Shown in pieces: positions 24,902-32,966 of a stretch of DNA of 34,900 bases. Under the pieces are notes generated by a model. It did no database searches. It had not been told where the DNA came from and was given only the letters and a program-made list of their open reading frames with translations. The number at the start of each line of letters is the position of its first letter. Within the stretch, counting starts at the first letter, position 1. The position numbers and the translations under genes were made by a program. Where the stretch lies: contig JAPOVF010000285.1 in NCBI GenBank assembly GCA_026708285.1, forward strand, positions 1 through 34,900, in the 5' to 3' direction. The stretch comes from Acidobacteriota bacterium. GTDB lineage: Bacteria; Acidobacteriota; Thermoanaerobaculia; Multivoradales; Multivoraceae.

Positions 24902-25437
24902 CCCGTCGTCACCTCGCCCGCTTCCTACCTGTCCTGCTGCTGATCGCGGCCGCTCCGTCCGCTTTCGCCCAGGACGCAGTACGCGTCGCGATCGTCAACG
25001 TCGAGCTCGTGGTCGCCGAATCCACCGAGGGCAAGCAGCTTCGGGAATTCCTCCAGCAGGTCGAGACGCAAACCCGGGCAGCCATCGAAACGAACGCCAG
25101 ACAGGTCGAGACGCTGCGTCAGAGCGCTCCCGGCAAGGGACCGGATGAACTGCGCAACATCCAGCACCAGATCGAGGATCTGCAACGCGAGTCGCAACGC
25201 CTGGCCGACGACGCACAACGTCGCGCGTCGAGCAGGGAGGAACAGACGCTGCAGCAGATCAACGAGCGGCTGCGTCCGATCATTCAGCGCCTGATCGACG
25301 AAAACGGCTACGACCTGATCCTGAACGCCAGCATCGGCGGCGTGCTCCACGCCAGCGCCCGCGTCGACCTGACGCCACGTGTCATCGAGTTGCTCCAGGC
25401 ACAGGAACAGCAGGCCGAGTCCAGCCAGGAACCGTAG
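24898..25437 (+). CDS. OmpH/Skp-family periplasmic chaperone
   Basis: 179 residues from ATG 24898, overlapping the DUF1820 stop by 4 bases. Signal peptide MTRRHLARFLPVLLLIAAAP ending SAFAQ. Mature part: VRVAIVNVELVVAESTEGKQ, the family's first strand and helix, then a long Gln/Glu/Arg-rich coiled coil about residues 45-130 (tentacle of the jellyfish trimer), then LIDENGYDLILNASIGGVLH and the closing strand RVDLTPRVIELL. Skp holds unfolded outer-membrane proteins on the way to BAM. The usual bamA/lpxD neighbours are absent here; instead it sits with S1 and DUF1820. Convergent with the amidohydrolase gene, 19 bases apart. Confidence 0.88.
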   Translation: MTRRHLARFLPVLLLIAAAPSAFAQDAVRVAIVNVELVVAESTEGKQLREFLQQVETQTRAAIETNARQVETLRQSAPGKGPDELRNIQHQIEDLQRESQRLADDAQRRASSREEQTLQQINERLRPIIQRLIDENGYDLILNASIGGVLHASARVDLTPRVIELLQAQEQQAESSQEP

Positions 25438-25456
25438 AAGCCCGACCGCGCCGCGG

Positions 25457-26758
25457 CTACGGGGGCACCGGGCGGCTGCTGTACAGCTCGTACGACCGGC
25501 TGTGCCGGTTCGAGAGGTCGACGTCGCGGCCGCGGACGATCACGTGGCGGACCGCGGTCCGGACCTCCAGCGGGTCGCCGTCGGTGACGATCAGGTTCGC
25601 CCACTTGCCCGGTTCGATCGAGCCCAGGCGGTCGTCAAGGCCCAGGATCTGCGCCGCACTCAGCGTCAAAGCCCGAAGCGCCGCCTCGGCTTCGAGACCG
25701 AAAGCGACCGCGGTGGCCGCCTCGTACGGCAGGGCCCGAGCGTTCGAGGCATCGAAGGTGCCGAACGCGATTGGAACGCCGGCGCGATGGAGCTCTCCCG
25801 GCGCGGCGAAGGGGCCGTCGTACGGGTCGTCCTCCTCGACCGGCAGCGCCTGAACCGAGTTGACGATGACCGGCACGTTCTTTTCGGCGAGCAGCTCCGC
25901 CTCCTTCGCCGCGTCGCGTCCCGAGGCCAGCACCAGCCGCAAGCCGTGCTCTTCCGCGAACGCCACGGCGTCACGAATGGCCCGGGCCCGATCGGCGACG
26001 ACCAGGAGCGGCAGTTCGCCCCGCGCAACCGTTGCGATGGCCTCCAGCGCGTGATCCTGTTCCACGGCGGTCTCGGAACCGGCATTCGAGCGGGCGTGAT
26101 CGTACTGGCGCGCCGCCTCGATCCAGTCGCCGAGCTCGTCCACCGTCCGGTCGTAGTCCCGCTTCGCCTCGGAGAACTTCTTCTCCTGGACGCTGAAAGT
26201 CGAGAAGTCGAACTCCCGGGTCGCGAGACTCGGCCATTCGAGCACGACGCCGACGCTCTTCTCGACTTCCATCTCCTCCACCGTCCAGCCGTCGAGGAGG
26301 ATCACCGACGCCTGGCCGGCCCAGGGTCCACCGCTGGGCGCCGTCAACGCGTGCGTGGTGCCGTTCTCCCTGGTCACCGGAATGATCTCGCTCGCGGGAT
26401 GAACCCCCTCGACCGCCAGCAGATGCGGCGTGTCGCCCAGCTCCGCCTGGTCGAGCGTGGCGGGAACCGAGTCGATCTCGACCAGCCCGAGAGTGGTCCA
26501 GGCATTGAACAGCCCGGGATAGACGTGAAGGCTCCCGGCGTCGATCACTTCCGCGTCCCGCGGCGTCGGAACATCCGGACCGGCCGCCTCGATCACGCCG
26601 TCCCGCACGACGACCGTGCCGTTGTAGGAAGGGCCCGCAACGGGGTGCACCGTACCGCCCTCGATCGCCAGCGTCTGAGCCGCCGCCGGCCCGCCAGAGG
26701 CCGCGAGGGCCAACGCCAGCGTCCGCACTGCCGCGATCCTGCCGCATGCGCGGGTCAT
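25457..26758 (-). CDS. Secreted amidohydrolase-fold protein lacking the HxH metal motif
   Basis: 433 residues from ATG 26758, overlapping the stop of the upstream double amidohydrolase by ATGA. Signal peptide near VRTLALALAASGGPAAAQ. The small beta-sandwich of the amidohydrolase fold is clear at both ends: IEGGTVHPVAGPSYNG and DRLGSIEPGKWANLIVTDGD. After the first strand, where active members have PGxxDxHxH, it reads YPGLFNAWTTLG, so both metal His are lost. The later barrel residues HxxxH and the second-site His are also not evident. It therefore looks catalytically inactive, or to work without the standard binuclear site. Tight coupling to the 947-residue homologue suggests an accessory or pseudo-subunit role, or simply a diverged duplicate. 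Confidence 0.85.
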   Translation of the reverse strand: MTRACGRIAAVRTLALALAASGGPAAAQTLAIEGGTVHPVAGPSYNGTVVVRDGVIEAAGPDVPTPRDAEVIDAGSLHVYPGLFNAWTTLGLVEIDSVPATLDQAELGDTPHLLAVEGVHPASEIIPVTRENGTTHALTAPSGGPWAGQASVILLDGWTVEEMEVEKSVGVVLEWPSLATREFDFSTFSVQEKKFSEAKRDYDRTVDELGDWIEAARQYDHARSNAGSETAVEQDHALEAIATVARGELPLLVVADRARAIRDAVAFAEEHGLRLVLASGRDAAKEAELLAEKNVPVIVNSVQALPVEEDDPYDGPFAAPGELHRAGVPIAFGTFDASNARALPYEAATAVAFGLEAEAALRALTLSAAQILGLDDRLGSIEPGKWANLIVTDGDPLEVRTAVRHVIVRGRDVDLSNRHSRSYELYSSRPVPP

Positions 26759-29598
26759 GGCTCGTCTCCGCCGTCCTCACTCGCGGGCTCGGTCAGGGAC
26801 TGCTCGAGCGCGGCCAACTGCTCTCGCCGGAGCCGGTCCAGCTCGCGGTCGAAGTAGACCTTGCCGTCCACCAGAGTGGTCTGCACGACGGCGTAGGAAC
26901 TCAACGGATGCCGGTCGTAGATCACGAGGTCGGCGTCCTTGCCGACCTCGATCGAACCCACCCGGTCGTCGATGCCAAACTGGCGGGCGGGATTGATCGT
27001 GACCAGGGCCAGCGCCGCGTCGTCGGAAAGGCCACCCCACTTGACCGCCTTCGCCGCCTCGTGGTTCAGGTGGCGCATCTCCTCCGCGTCGTCGGAGTTC
27101 ACCGAGACCAGAACGCCGCGATCCGCCATCAGAGCCGCGTTGTGGGGAATCGCCTCGTAGGCCTCGACCTTGTAGGCCCACCAGTCGGAAAACGTGGAAG
27201 CGCCAGCGCCGTGAGCCGCGATCTCGTCCGCCACCCGGTAGCCCTCCAGCACGTGCTGGAGCGTGGCGATCCGGAATCCGAGTTCCTCCGCCAGCCGCAG
27301 CAACTGGAGGATCTCGTCGGCCCGGTAGCTGTGGGCGTGGACCAGACGTTCGCCCTCCAGGATCTCGACCAGCGCCTCGAGTTCCAGGTCCCGCACGGGC
27401 GGACGGCTGCGTTCGCCGGCTGCTTCCGCTTCGCGATGACGCGTCCACGCGTCCCGGTACTCGGCAGCCTGCGTGAACGCCTCCCGGATGACGTCGAGAA
27501 CGCCCATCCGGGTCGCCGGGTAGCGGCGCGGCCCCGGTCCGAAGGACCGCGACCGCTTCGGGTTCTCGCCGAGCGCGAACTTGATTCCCGGAGGCGCCCC
27601 CTCGAATCGCATGCCGTCGGCGTCCTGCCCCCAACGGAGCTTCAAGACCTGGTTCTGGCCGCCGATCGGATTCGCGCTGCCGTGGAGTATGTTGACCGTC
27701 GTGACGCCGCCGGCGAGCGCCCGGTAGATCGCGATGTCGGTCGGATCCACGACGTCCTCGATCCGCACCATCGCGGTCGACGCAAGGCTGCCCTCGTTGA
27801 CGCCCCCCGCGGTCGCGATGTGCGAGTGGGCATCGAAGATACCCGGCATCAGGTAGCCGCCATCGGCGTCGATCACGTGCGCGCCGCTCGGCACCCTGAC
27901 GCCGCTGCCGACCCTGGCGATGCGGCCGTTCCGCACGACCACCGTGCCGTTCTCGATCGTCTCGCCAGCCATCGTGAGGACGGTGGCGCCCGTGATCGCC
28001 AGCACGTCGTCCTCGCGGTAGGGACCGGTCATCGGGACCATCCCGTCGCCGGCGAGCTCGGCGTACCTCTCCGCGACCTCGGCCAGCCGCATCGGCGCAA
28101 GCGCCTCGCTCGAGGCTCCGCGAGGGCCACCAGGACCCCGTGCGCCGCGCAGGCCCCGTCCCCGCCGTCGCGGCTCGTCCGGTTCCTCCGCCTCCTCGGC
28201 TTCCTGCGCGCTCTCGCCGTCCTCTTCCTCGTCTTCGGCCTCGTCACCGTCGGAGACGGCGTACCGGACGCCGTCGATGAACGCCGCCGTTACCCGTGTC
28301 GACTCCTGCCACGGGTAGCCGTCGGCCAGCAGGAGATCCGCCGCCATTCCCGCGGCTACCCTGCCGATCCGGTCGTCCAGGCCGTGGACCGCCGCCGCGT
28401 CCCGCGTGAGCGCCTGAAGCGCCCGCGCCGGTTCGAGGCCGCCCTCGATCGCCCGGCGCACGCCGGCCAGGAAGTCGTCCGCGCTGTTCGCGCCGCCGGA
28501 ACTGAGCGCGAACTGCACGCCGGCCTCGGCCAGTTCGACTGGCGTCGTCGGCGCCAGCCGCTCGTGGAGGGCCTCGCGGAGCGGCCGGTCGGCGTCCGGA
28601 TCCCGGTCACGCTCCGGCAGAGGCTCGGGCCAGTCGACAAAGGCGAGCACCGCCACGCCGGCATCCGCGAGCTCGCCGGCGAGGCGATAGCCTTCCTGGC
28701 CGCCGTACAACGCGAAGTCGAGACCGAGTTCCTCTCCGAGCCGGAGCGCCCGGTTGATCTCGACCGCGCTCGAGCCCGGCAGGAGGATCCGTTCCTCTCC
28801 CGAGGCGACAGCCGCCAGCGGCGCCAGGGTTCGATCGAACTCCGGCCGCCGCCAGCCGGAGGGATCGGCCTCGTAGGCGGCAGTCGCGGCGGCGTAGTGG
28901 GCCGCGTCCAGGAGCAACTGCCGGAAGTAGGCGACCCGGCCCATCAGAGCGCCGGGATAGGAGCCGAAGCCGCCGCCACTGCTAAGGGAGGCCACCTGGG
29001 CCAGTTCGGGGGCGACCACCTGATGTTCCGCGTCGCGACCGGGCGCGCCCAGCCGAACCAGGGACAGCCGGCCCGGGAACAGCCCGTCGCCCGGCCTTGC
29101 CGCGATCGAGGTGACACCGGCCTTCCGCCAGGCCTCGACCGCCTCCGCGTCCAGCGTGAGGTCGTCGGCCGCTCGCTTCCAGGGGGTCGTCAGCGGGCGA
29201 TCCTCGGGGCCGCGAGGCAGGGCCCGGTCGGGGTCCGACCGGCGCCGCTGGCCGCCGGGCGTCGGCGCGCCGGCGCCCGGACCGCCGGGAGGACGCCGAG
29301 GCTGCGGGAGACTTCCCATCGCGTCGATCAGGCCCGGGTAGACCGTGAGTCCCTCGCCGTCGATGACCCAGGCGTGAGCAGGGATCGCCGCGTCCTCGCC
29401 AACGGCCGTGATCGTGCCGTTCTCGATGACGACGGTCGCGCGCTCCAGGACGGTACCGTCGCCGACCTCGACCCGCGCGCCCTCGATGGCGTAGAAAGGA
29501 GGCGGCTCCGGAGGAGGACCGGCAATGAGCGGCAGGGCGACCAGCACCCCTGCCACTGCCAAACGAACCACCCGTCCGGTCGTGGCGATCAACTCCAT
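26755..29598 (-). CDS. Double amidohydrolase: degenerate N-half fused to active-looking C-half
   Basis: 947 residues from ATG 29598; upstream codons to 29706 lie in endonuclease III and are rejected. Signal peptide or anchor MELIATTGRVVRLAVAGVLV. The first amidohydrolase domain (about 35-455) has YPGLIDAMGSL where the HxH should be, a long Pro/Gly insert, and ends DRIGRVAAGMAADLLLADGY. An acidic then Arg/Gly-rich linker (about 460-520) follows. The second domain (about 545-947) keeps the motif MPGIFDAHSHIA (His591, His593), LVHAHSYRADEI (His754, His756), LQHVLEG (His782) and VNSDDAEE (Asp836), plus the closing sandwich DRVGSIEVGKDADLVIYD. This is imidazolonepropionase/prolidase-like chemistry: hydrolysis of a C-N or related bond, probably in the periplasm. 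Substrate unknown. It lies 16 bases after endonuclease III. Confidence 0.88.
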   Translation of the reverse strand: MELIATTGRVVRLAVAGVLVALPLIAGPPPEPPPFYAIEGARVEVGDGTVLERATVVIENGTITAVGEDAAIPAHAWVIDGEGLTVYPGLIDAMGSLPQPRRPPGGPGAGAPTPGGQRRRSDPDRALPRGPEDRPLTTPWKRAADDLTLDAEAVEAWRKAGVTSIAARPGDGLFPGRLSLVRLGAPGRDAEHQVVAPELAQVASLSSGGGFGSYPGALMGRVAYFRQLLLDAAHYAAATAAYEADPSGWRRPEFDRTLAPLAAVASGEERILLPGSSAVEINRALRLGEELGLDFALYGGQEGYRLAGELADAGVAVLAFVDWPEPLPERDRDPDADRPLREALHERLAPTTPVELAEAGVQFALSSGGANSADDFLAGVRRAIEGGLEPARALQALTRDAAAVHGLDDRIGRVAAGMAADLLLADGYPWQESTRVTAAFIDGVRYAVSDGDEAEDEEEDGESAQEAEEAEEPDEPRRRGRGLRGARGPGGPRGASSEALAPMRLAEVAERYAELAGDGMVPMTGPYREDDVLAITGATVLTMAGETIENGTVVVRNGRIARVGSGVRVPSGAHVIDADGGYLMPGIFDAHSHIATAGGVNEGSLASTAMVRIEDVVDPTDIAIYRALAGGVTTVNILHGSANPIGGQNQVLKLRWGQDADGMRFEGAPPGIKFALGENPKRSRSFGPGPRRYPATRMGVLDVIREAFTQAAEYRDAWTRHREAEAAGERSRPPVRDLELEALVEILEGERLVHAHSYRADEILQLLRLAEELGFRIATLQHVLEGYRVADEIAAHGAGASTFSDWWAYKVEAYEAIPHNAALMADRGVLVSVNSDDAEEMRHLNHEAAKAVKWGGLSDDAALALVTINPARQFGIDDRVGSIEVGKDADLVIYDRHPLSSYAVVQTTLVDGKVYFDRELDRLRREQLAALEQSLTEPASEDGGDEP

Positions 29599-29614
29599 GG
29601 CGAACCGCGGCAGC

Positions 29615-30283
29615 CTAGCAGTCCGGCAAGCCGTTGCGCGGACACCAGTCGGCCAGCGTGCAGTTCGTGCAGTCGGGCCGTCGCGCGGCGCAGACGCGAC
29701 GTCCATGCCAGATGATCGCGTGGCCCATGAAGATCCACTTGTCCTGGGGCAACCGGTTCATCAGGTCCCGTTCGACCTTGACCGCGTCCTTTTCGGGGCT
29801 AATGCCCAGGCGGCGGGCCAGCCGGCCGATGTGGGTGTCGACGACGACGCCGACCGGCTTCCTGAACCAGGTGCCGAGCACCACGTTCGCCGTCTTCCGC
29901 GCCACGCCGGGAAGGGTGATCAGGTCCTCCATCGTGTCCGGCACCTCGCCGCCGAACTCCTCCGTGATCTTCCGCGCCGCGCCCAGCACGCTCTTGGTCT
30001 TGTTGCGGAAGAAGCCGGTGCTGCGAATCTCTTGCTCGAAGACGGCCGGATCGGCGGCGGCAAAGTCTCCGGCGCTGCGGTAGCGCTGGAACAGGGTTTC
30101 GGTGACCAGGTTCACGCGGACGTCGGTCGACTGGGCCGAGAGGATCGTCGCGACCAGGAGCTGAAGCGCGTTCTCGTGCCGGAGTTCGCAGTCCGCGTCC
30201 GGGTACAGCCGCTCCAGCTCGGCGAGCACCTCCTGGAGCGCCAGCTCCGGGATCCGTTCGAAAGCCCCCTCCGCTTCCACCAT
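29615..30283 (-). CDS. nth: Endonuclease III
   Basis: 222 residues. The ATG (30281-30283) directly abuts the TAG of the upstream M20 gene. A base-excision-repair DNA glycosylase/AP lyase for oxidised pyrimidines. Helix-hairpin-helix LPGVARKTANVVLG carries the catalytic Lys130. The general-base region VVVDTHIGRLARRLG carries Asp149. The [4Fe-4S] cluster is C-x6-C-x2-C-x5-C (Cys198, Cys205, Cys208, Cys214), exactly the family spacing. The N-terminal LVATILSAQSTDVRVN and FFRNKTKSVLGAARK segments also match. It is packed between secreted hydrolases with which it has no obvious functional link, probably a chance operon. Confidence 0.96.
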   Translation of the reverse strand: MVEAEGAFERIPELALQEVLAELERLYPDADCELRHENALQLLVATILSAQSTDVRVNLVTETLFQRYRSAGDFAAADPAVFEQEIRSTGFFRNKTKSVLGAARKITEEFGGEVPDTMEDLITLPGVARKTANVVLGTWFRKPVGVVVDTHIGRLARRLGISPEKDAVKVERDLMNRLPQDKWIFMGHAIIWHGRRVCAARRPDCTNCTLADWCPRNGLPDC

Positions 30284-31618
30284 CTACGGTCGCAGCAGGT
30301 CGAGCACCGCCAGTGTCATCGCCTCGACTCCGGCTCGGATCGACGGCTCCGGTTCGATGCGGAAGAAGGGCGAGTGGTGCCCCGGCACCGGCGGTCCGCC
30401 GGCCGCCTCCGCTTCCAGGTCGGCAGGGTCCGTGCCGCCGACGTTGAAGTAGGTGCCCGGCACCTTGTGCTCCGTGCGGACGAAGTAGGCGAAGTCCTCG
30501 GCGCCCATGCCCGAGGGCGGCGCGCTGTAGAACACGTCATCGCCCATGCCGGCGGCGATCGCGGCCCGCACCCGCGCCGCAAGCTCCGGGTCGTTCATGG
30601 TGACCGGCGTCGATTCCTTCGTGCGCACCACCTTCGGCAGCAACGGGGCCGGAAGGCCGGCCGCCCTGCCGACACCCTCCGCAATCCTCTCAATCGCCGA
30701 CAGCAACTGCTCCCGCGTCTCCTCGTTGTTCGCCCGCACCGTGAGCTGCAGTTCCACCCGGTCCGGGATCACGTTGTGCTTGAAGCCGCCGTGGATCGCG
30801 CCGACCGTCACGACGCCGGGGTCGAGCGGGTTGAGCTCCCGGCTCACGATGCCCTGGAGAGCGACGACGAGCTGCGCCGCGATGTAGATCGGATCCTTGC
30901 CCCGGTGCGGCGACGCTCCATGCGCGCCGACTCCGAACACCGTGATGTCGACGCTGTCCGAGGACGACGCGAGCAGACCCGGCGGCACCTCGATCTTCCC
31001 CGCCGGCCTGCCGGCGGAAACGTGCAGCGCCAGCGCGTAGTCCGGCACGCCGAAGCGCTCGTACAGGCCGTCCTCGAGCATCTCGCGGGCGCCCATGATC
31101 CGCTCTTCCGCCGGCTGGCCCACGAACATGACCGTGCCCGACCACTGGTCGCGCATCGCGGCGAGCCGCCGCGCCACGCCGACCATCGTGGTGATGTGCA
31201 TGTCGTGTCCGCAGGCGTGCATGACCGGGACTTCCTCCCCCGAGAGGTCGACCTGGGTCGCCGTCGAGGCGTAAGGCAGTTCGGACCTCTCCGCCACCGG
31301 CAGGCCGTCCATGTCGGCCCGCACGAGGACCAGCGGGCCGTCGCCGTTCTCCATCATGCCGACGATCCCCGTGCGGCCGATGCCCTCCGTGACCTCGACG
31401 CCCGACTTGCGGAGTTCGTCGGCCAGGCGGGCGGCCGTCTCGTGCTCCAGGAAAGAAAGCTCCGGGTTGCGGTGGAAGTGCTCGAAGAGCGCTTTCAGCT
31501 CGGTCCGGTAGTCGTCGGCGATCGCGTCGGCGAGGTCCTGGGCTGGGCTGGTTCCCGGCGCGGCGAGGACCGCGATCAGGGAAAGGGAGATGACCGTCAG
31601 GGAACGGGGACTACGCAT
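30284..31618 (-). CDS. Secreted M20-family metallopeptidase/amidohydrolase (hippurate-hydrolase-like)
   Basis: 444 residues from ATG 31618. The ORF opens 13 codons earlier, but 31618 gives a clean signal peptide MRSPRSLTVISLSLIAVLAA ending near SPAQ. Metal and catalytic residues of the M20D type: FHRNPELSFLEHETA, VRADMDGLPVAE, the C-x-H motif HACGHDMHITT (Cys136, His138), GQPAEERIMGA (Glu171, Glu172), LHVSAGRPAG (His199) and C-terminal GHHSPFF. The dimerisation lid lies between about residues 215 and 330 (VFGVGAHGASPHRGKDPIY). It cleaves N-acyl or peptide amide bonds, here in the periplasm, where most bacterial hippuricase/IAA-amino-acid-hydrolase relatives are cytoplasmic. It is the first gene of the packed leftward run that continues through nth and the amidohydrolases. 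Confidence 0.92.
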   Translation of the reverse strand: MRSPRSLTVISLSLIAVLAAPGTSPAQDLADAIADDYRTELKALFEHFHRNPELSFLEHETAARLADELRKSGVEVTEGIGRTGIVGMMENGDGPLVLVRADMDGLPVAERSELPYASTATQVDLSGEEVPVMHACGHDMHITTMVGVARRLAAMRDQWSGTVMFVGQPAEERIMGAREMLEDGLYERFGVPDYALALHVSAGRPAGKIEVPPGLLASSSDSVDITVFGVGAHGASPHRGKDPIYIAAQLVVALQGIVSRELNPLDPGVVTVGAIHGGFKHNVIPDRVELQLTVRANNEETREQLLSAIERIAEGVGRAAGLPAPLLPKVVRTKESTPVTMNDPELAARVRAAIAAGMGDDVFYSAPPSGMGAEDFAYFVRTEHKVPGTYFNVGGTDPADLEAEAAGGPPVPGHHSPFFRIEPEPSIRAGVEAMTLAVLDLLRP

Positions 31619-31702
31619 GAAGGACTTCACGATAGCCCGATCGTACCCGGGGCGCATCCGAGAAGAGCCAGCGACCGTCGGCGAGCCACTGGCCCGGCAG
31701 GT

Positions 31703-32908
31703 TCAGGCAGACGGGCCGGGTTCGACCGCTTCCTCGATCATGGCCAGGAACTCCTCGTCCAGACCACCGGTCCTCGCCAGGATCTCGCCCTGTTCGTCCA
31801 GGAGTATGTAGGTCGGATAGGAACTGACATCCAGCGTCTCGGTGACTTCGCTCCCCCTCCCGACATGCCAGTTCGACCAGGGCATCGGCTCATCCTCAAG
31901 GAACTCCGTCACGGTTTCGAGCTTCTCGTCCACGCTGATGGACAGCAGGGCGAACCGATCCGACGGCAGATCGGCGACCAGCTCGCGCAGCTTCGGCAGC
32001 GCAGCGATGCACGGCTTGCACCAGGTAGCCCAGAAATCCAGGAGAACGACCCGGCTCCGGTAGTCGGCCAGACCCTCCTCGCCGCCATCAAGCGTGCTGC
32101 CCGCCAGCTCCGGCGGCGTCGTCCCCACGGTCGCGTACCGGATCGTGTCGATCAGTAGGGTTTCGGCGTCCGCGAAGGTCGTCCCCGCGGCGAAGGTGGC
32201 CCCGAGAAACTCCTCATCCTCCACGCCGGCGCTCAGTCCCGTCGCAGCCTCGAGGGCCTCCTGGCGTCTGACCGCGCGGTCCTCCCGCGACAGCCCCGAC
32301 GCGTTGACGGAAACCACCAATCCCGCCGCCAGGTAGTACCGACCCGCCGCGCGGAGAGCCGAATCTCCGGCCTCGGAGGCCAGCTCCTCGAAGAACGTCT
32401 CGACCAGGGGCCGGGACGGTTTCCCGTCTTCACCGAAATGCCGGAGCATGTCCAGCCGACTCAGGACCATGCGCCACTCTTCGTAGTCGGGTGCGTGCTC
32501 GAGAAGGGCCCTGGCTCCCCGGTAGGCGTGTTTGTCCCCACCTGCCCTGAGGCCAGCGTGGAGCACGAGGAACTCCGCGGCCTGAATCGTCTTCTCGTGT
32601 TCGCCGTCCGCGTCGAGTATCGCCGTGGCAGCGGCCGCTGCACGGCCGATGTCCGGTTGCTCGCGAGCAAGTTCCTCCAGGCTCTCTTCGGAAACCTCGC
32701 TCGTGTTGAGTTCACGGAACCGCTCCGACCACTCACGCTGCCGGTCGTGAAACTCCTCGACGACCTCCCACTCGGGGCCGACCTCCTCGACCAGCGCCGC
32801 GAACTCATCCTCGGCGCTCGCCGCCTCCGGGGCCGTCGAGCCTACGCAGGCTGCGATCGTCAGCAGCAGGATCATCGCCACGCCGGCGACACGGTCCGAA
32901 TGGTCCAT
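31703..32908 (-). CDS. TlpA-like thioredoxin-domain lipoprotein with helical N-domain
   Basis: 401 residues from ATG 32908, with AGGAGG about 9 bases upstream. Lipoprotein signal MDHSDRVAGVAMILLLTIAA with Cys21. Residues about 30-240 are helical and carry several Glu/Ala-rich repeats (EKTIQAAEFLVLHA, AYRGARALLEHAPDYEEW). Residues about 268-395 are a TlpA/ResA-type thioredoxin domain: RVVLLDFWATWCKPCIAALP with the redox pair Cys297 and Cys300, LLSISVDEKLETVTEFLEDE, and the cis-Pro loop SSYPTYILLDEQGEIL. It presumably reduces or oxidises disulfides of envelope proteins. It is a paralogue of the next gene upstream (32967-34349), and the two read in the same direction 58 bases apart. Confidence 0.9.
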   Translation of the reverse strand: MDHSDRVAGVAMILLLTIAACVGSTAPEAASAEDEFAALVEEVGPEWEVVEEFHDRQREWSERFRELNTSEVSEESLEELAREQPDIGRAAAAATAILDADGEHEKTIQAAEFLVLHAGLRAGGDKHAYRGARALLEHAPDYEEWRMVLSRLDMLRHFGEDGKPSRPLVETFFEELASEAGDSALRAAGRYYLAAGLVVSVNASGLSREDRAVRRQEALEAATGLSAGVEDEEFLGATFAAGTTFADAETLLIDTIRYATVGTTPPELAGSTLDGGEEGLADYRSRVVLLDFWATWCKPCIAALPKLRELVADLPSDRFALLSISVDEKLETVTEFLEDEPMPWSNWHVGRGSEVTETLDVSSYPTYILLDEQGEILARTGGLDEEFLAMIEEAVEPGPSA

Positions 32909-32966
32909 GGTCGACTACCTCCTCTGGAAAGTGGGTACAGGCAGCACAACCCGGACGTCGCCAGGG

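Noticed and set aside
26746-29715. 989-codon + strand frame opposite the double amidohydrolase
   Set aside because: The minus strand carries clear amidohydrolase motifs. The + frame shows no domain and is a GC-driven shadow; the same applies to the 877-codon frame at 29525-32158.
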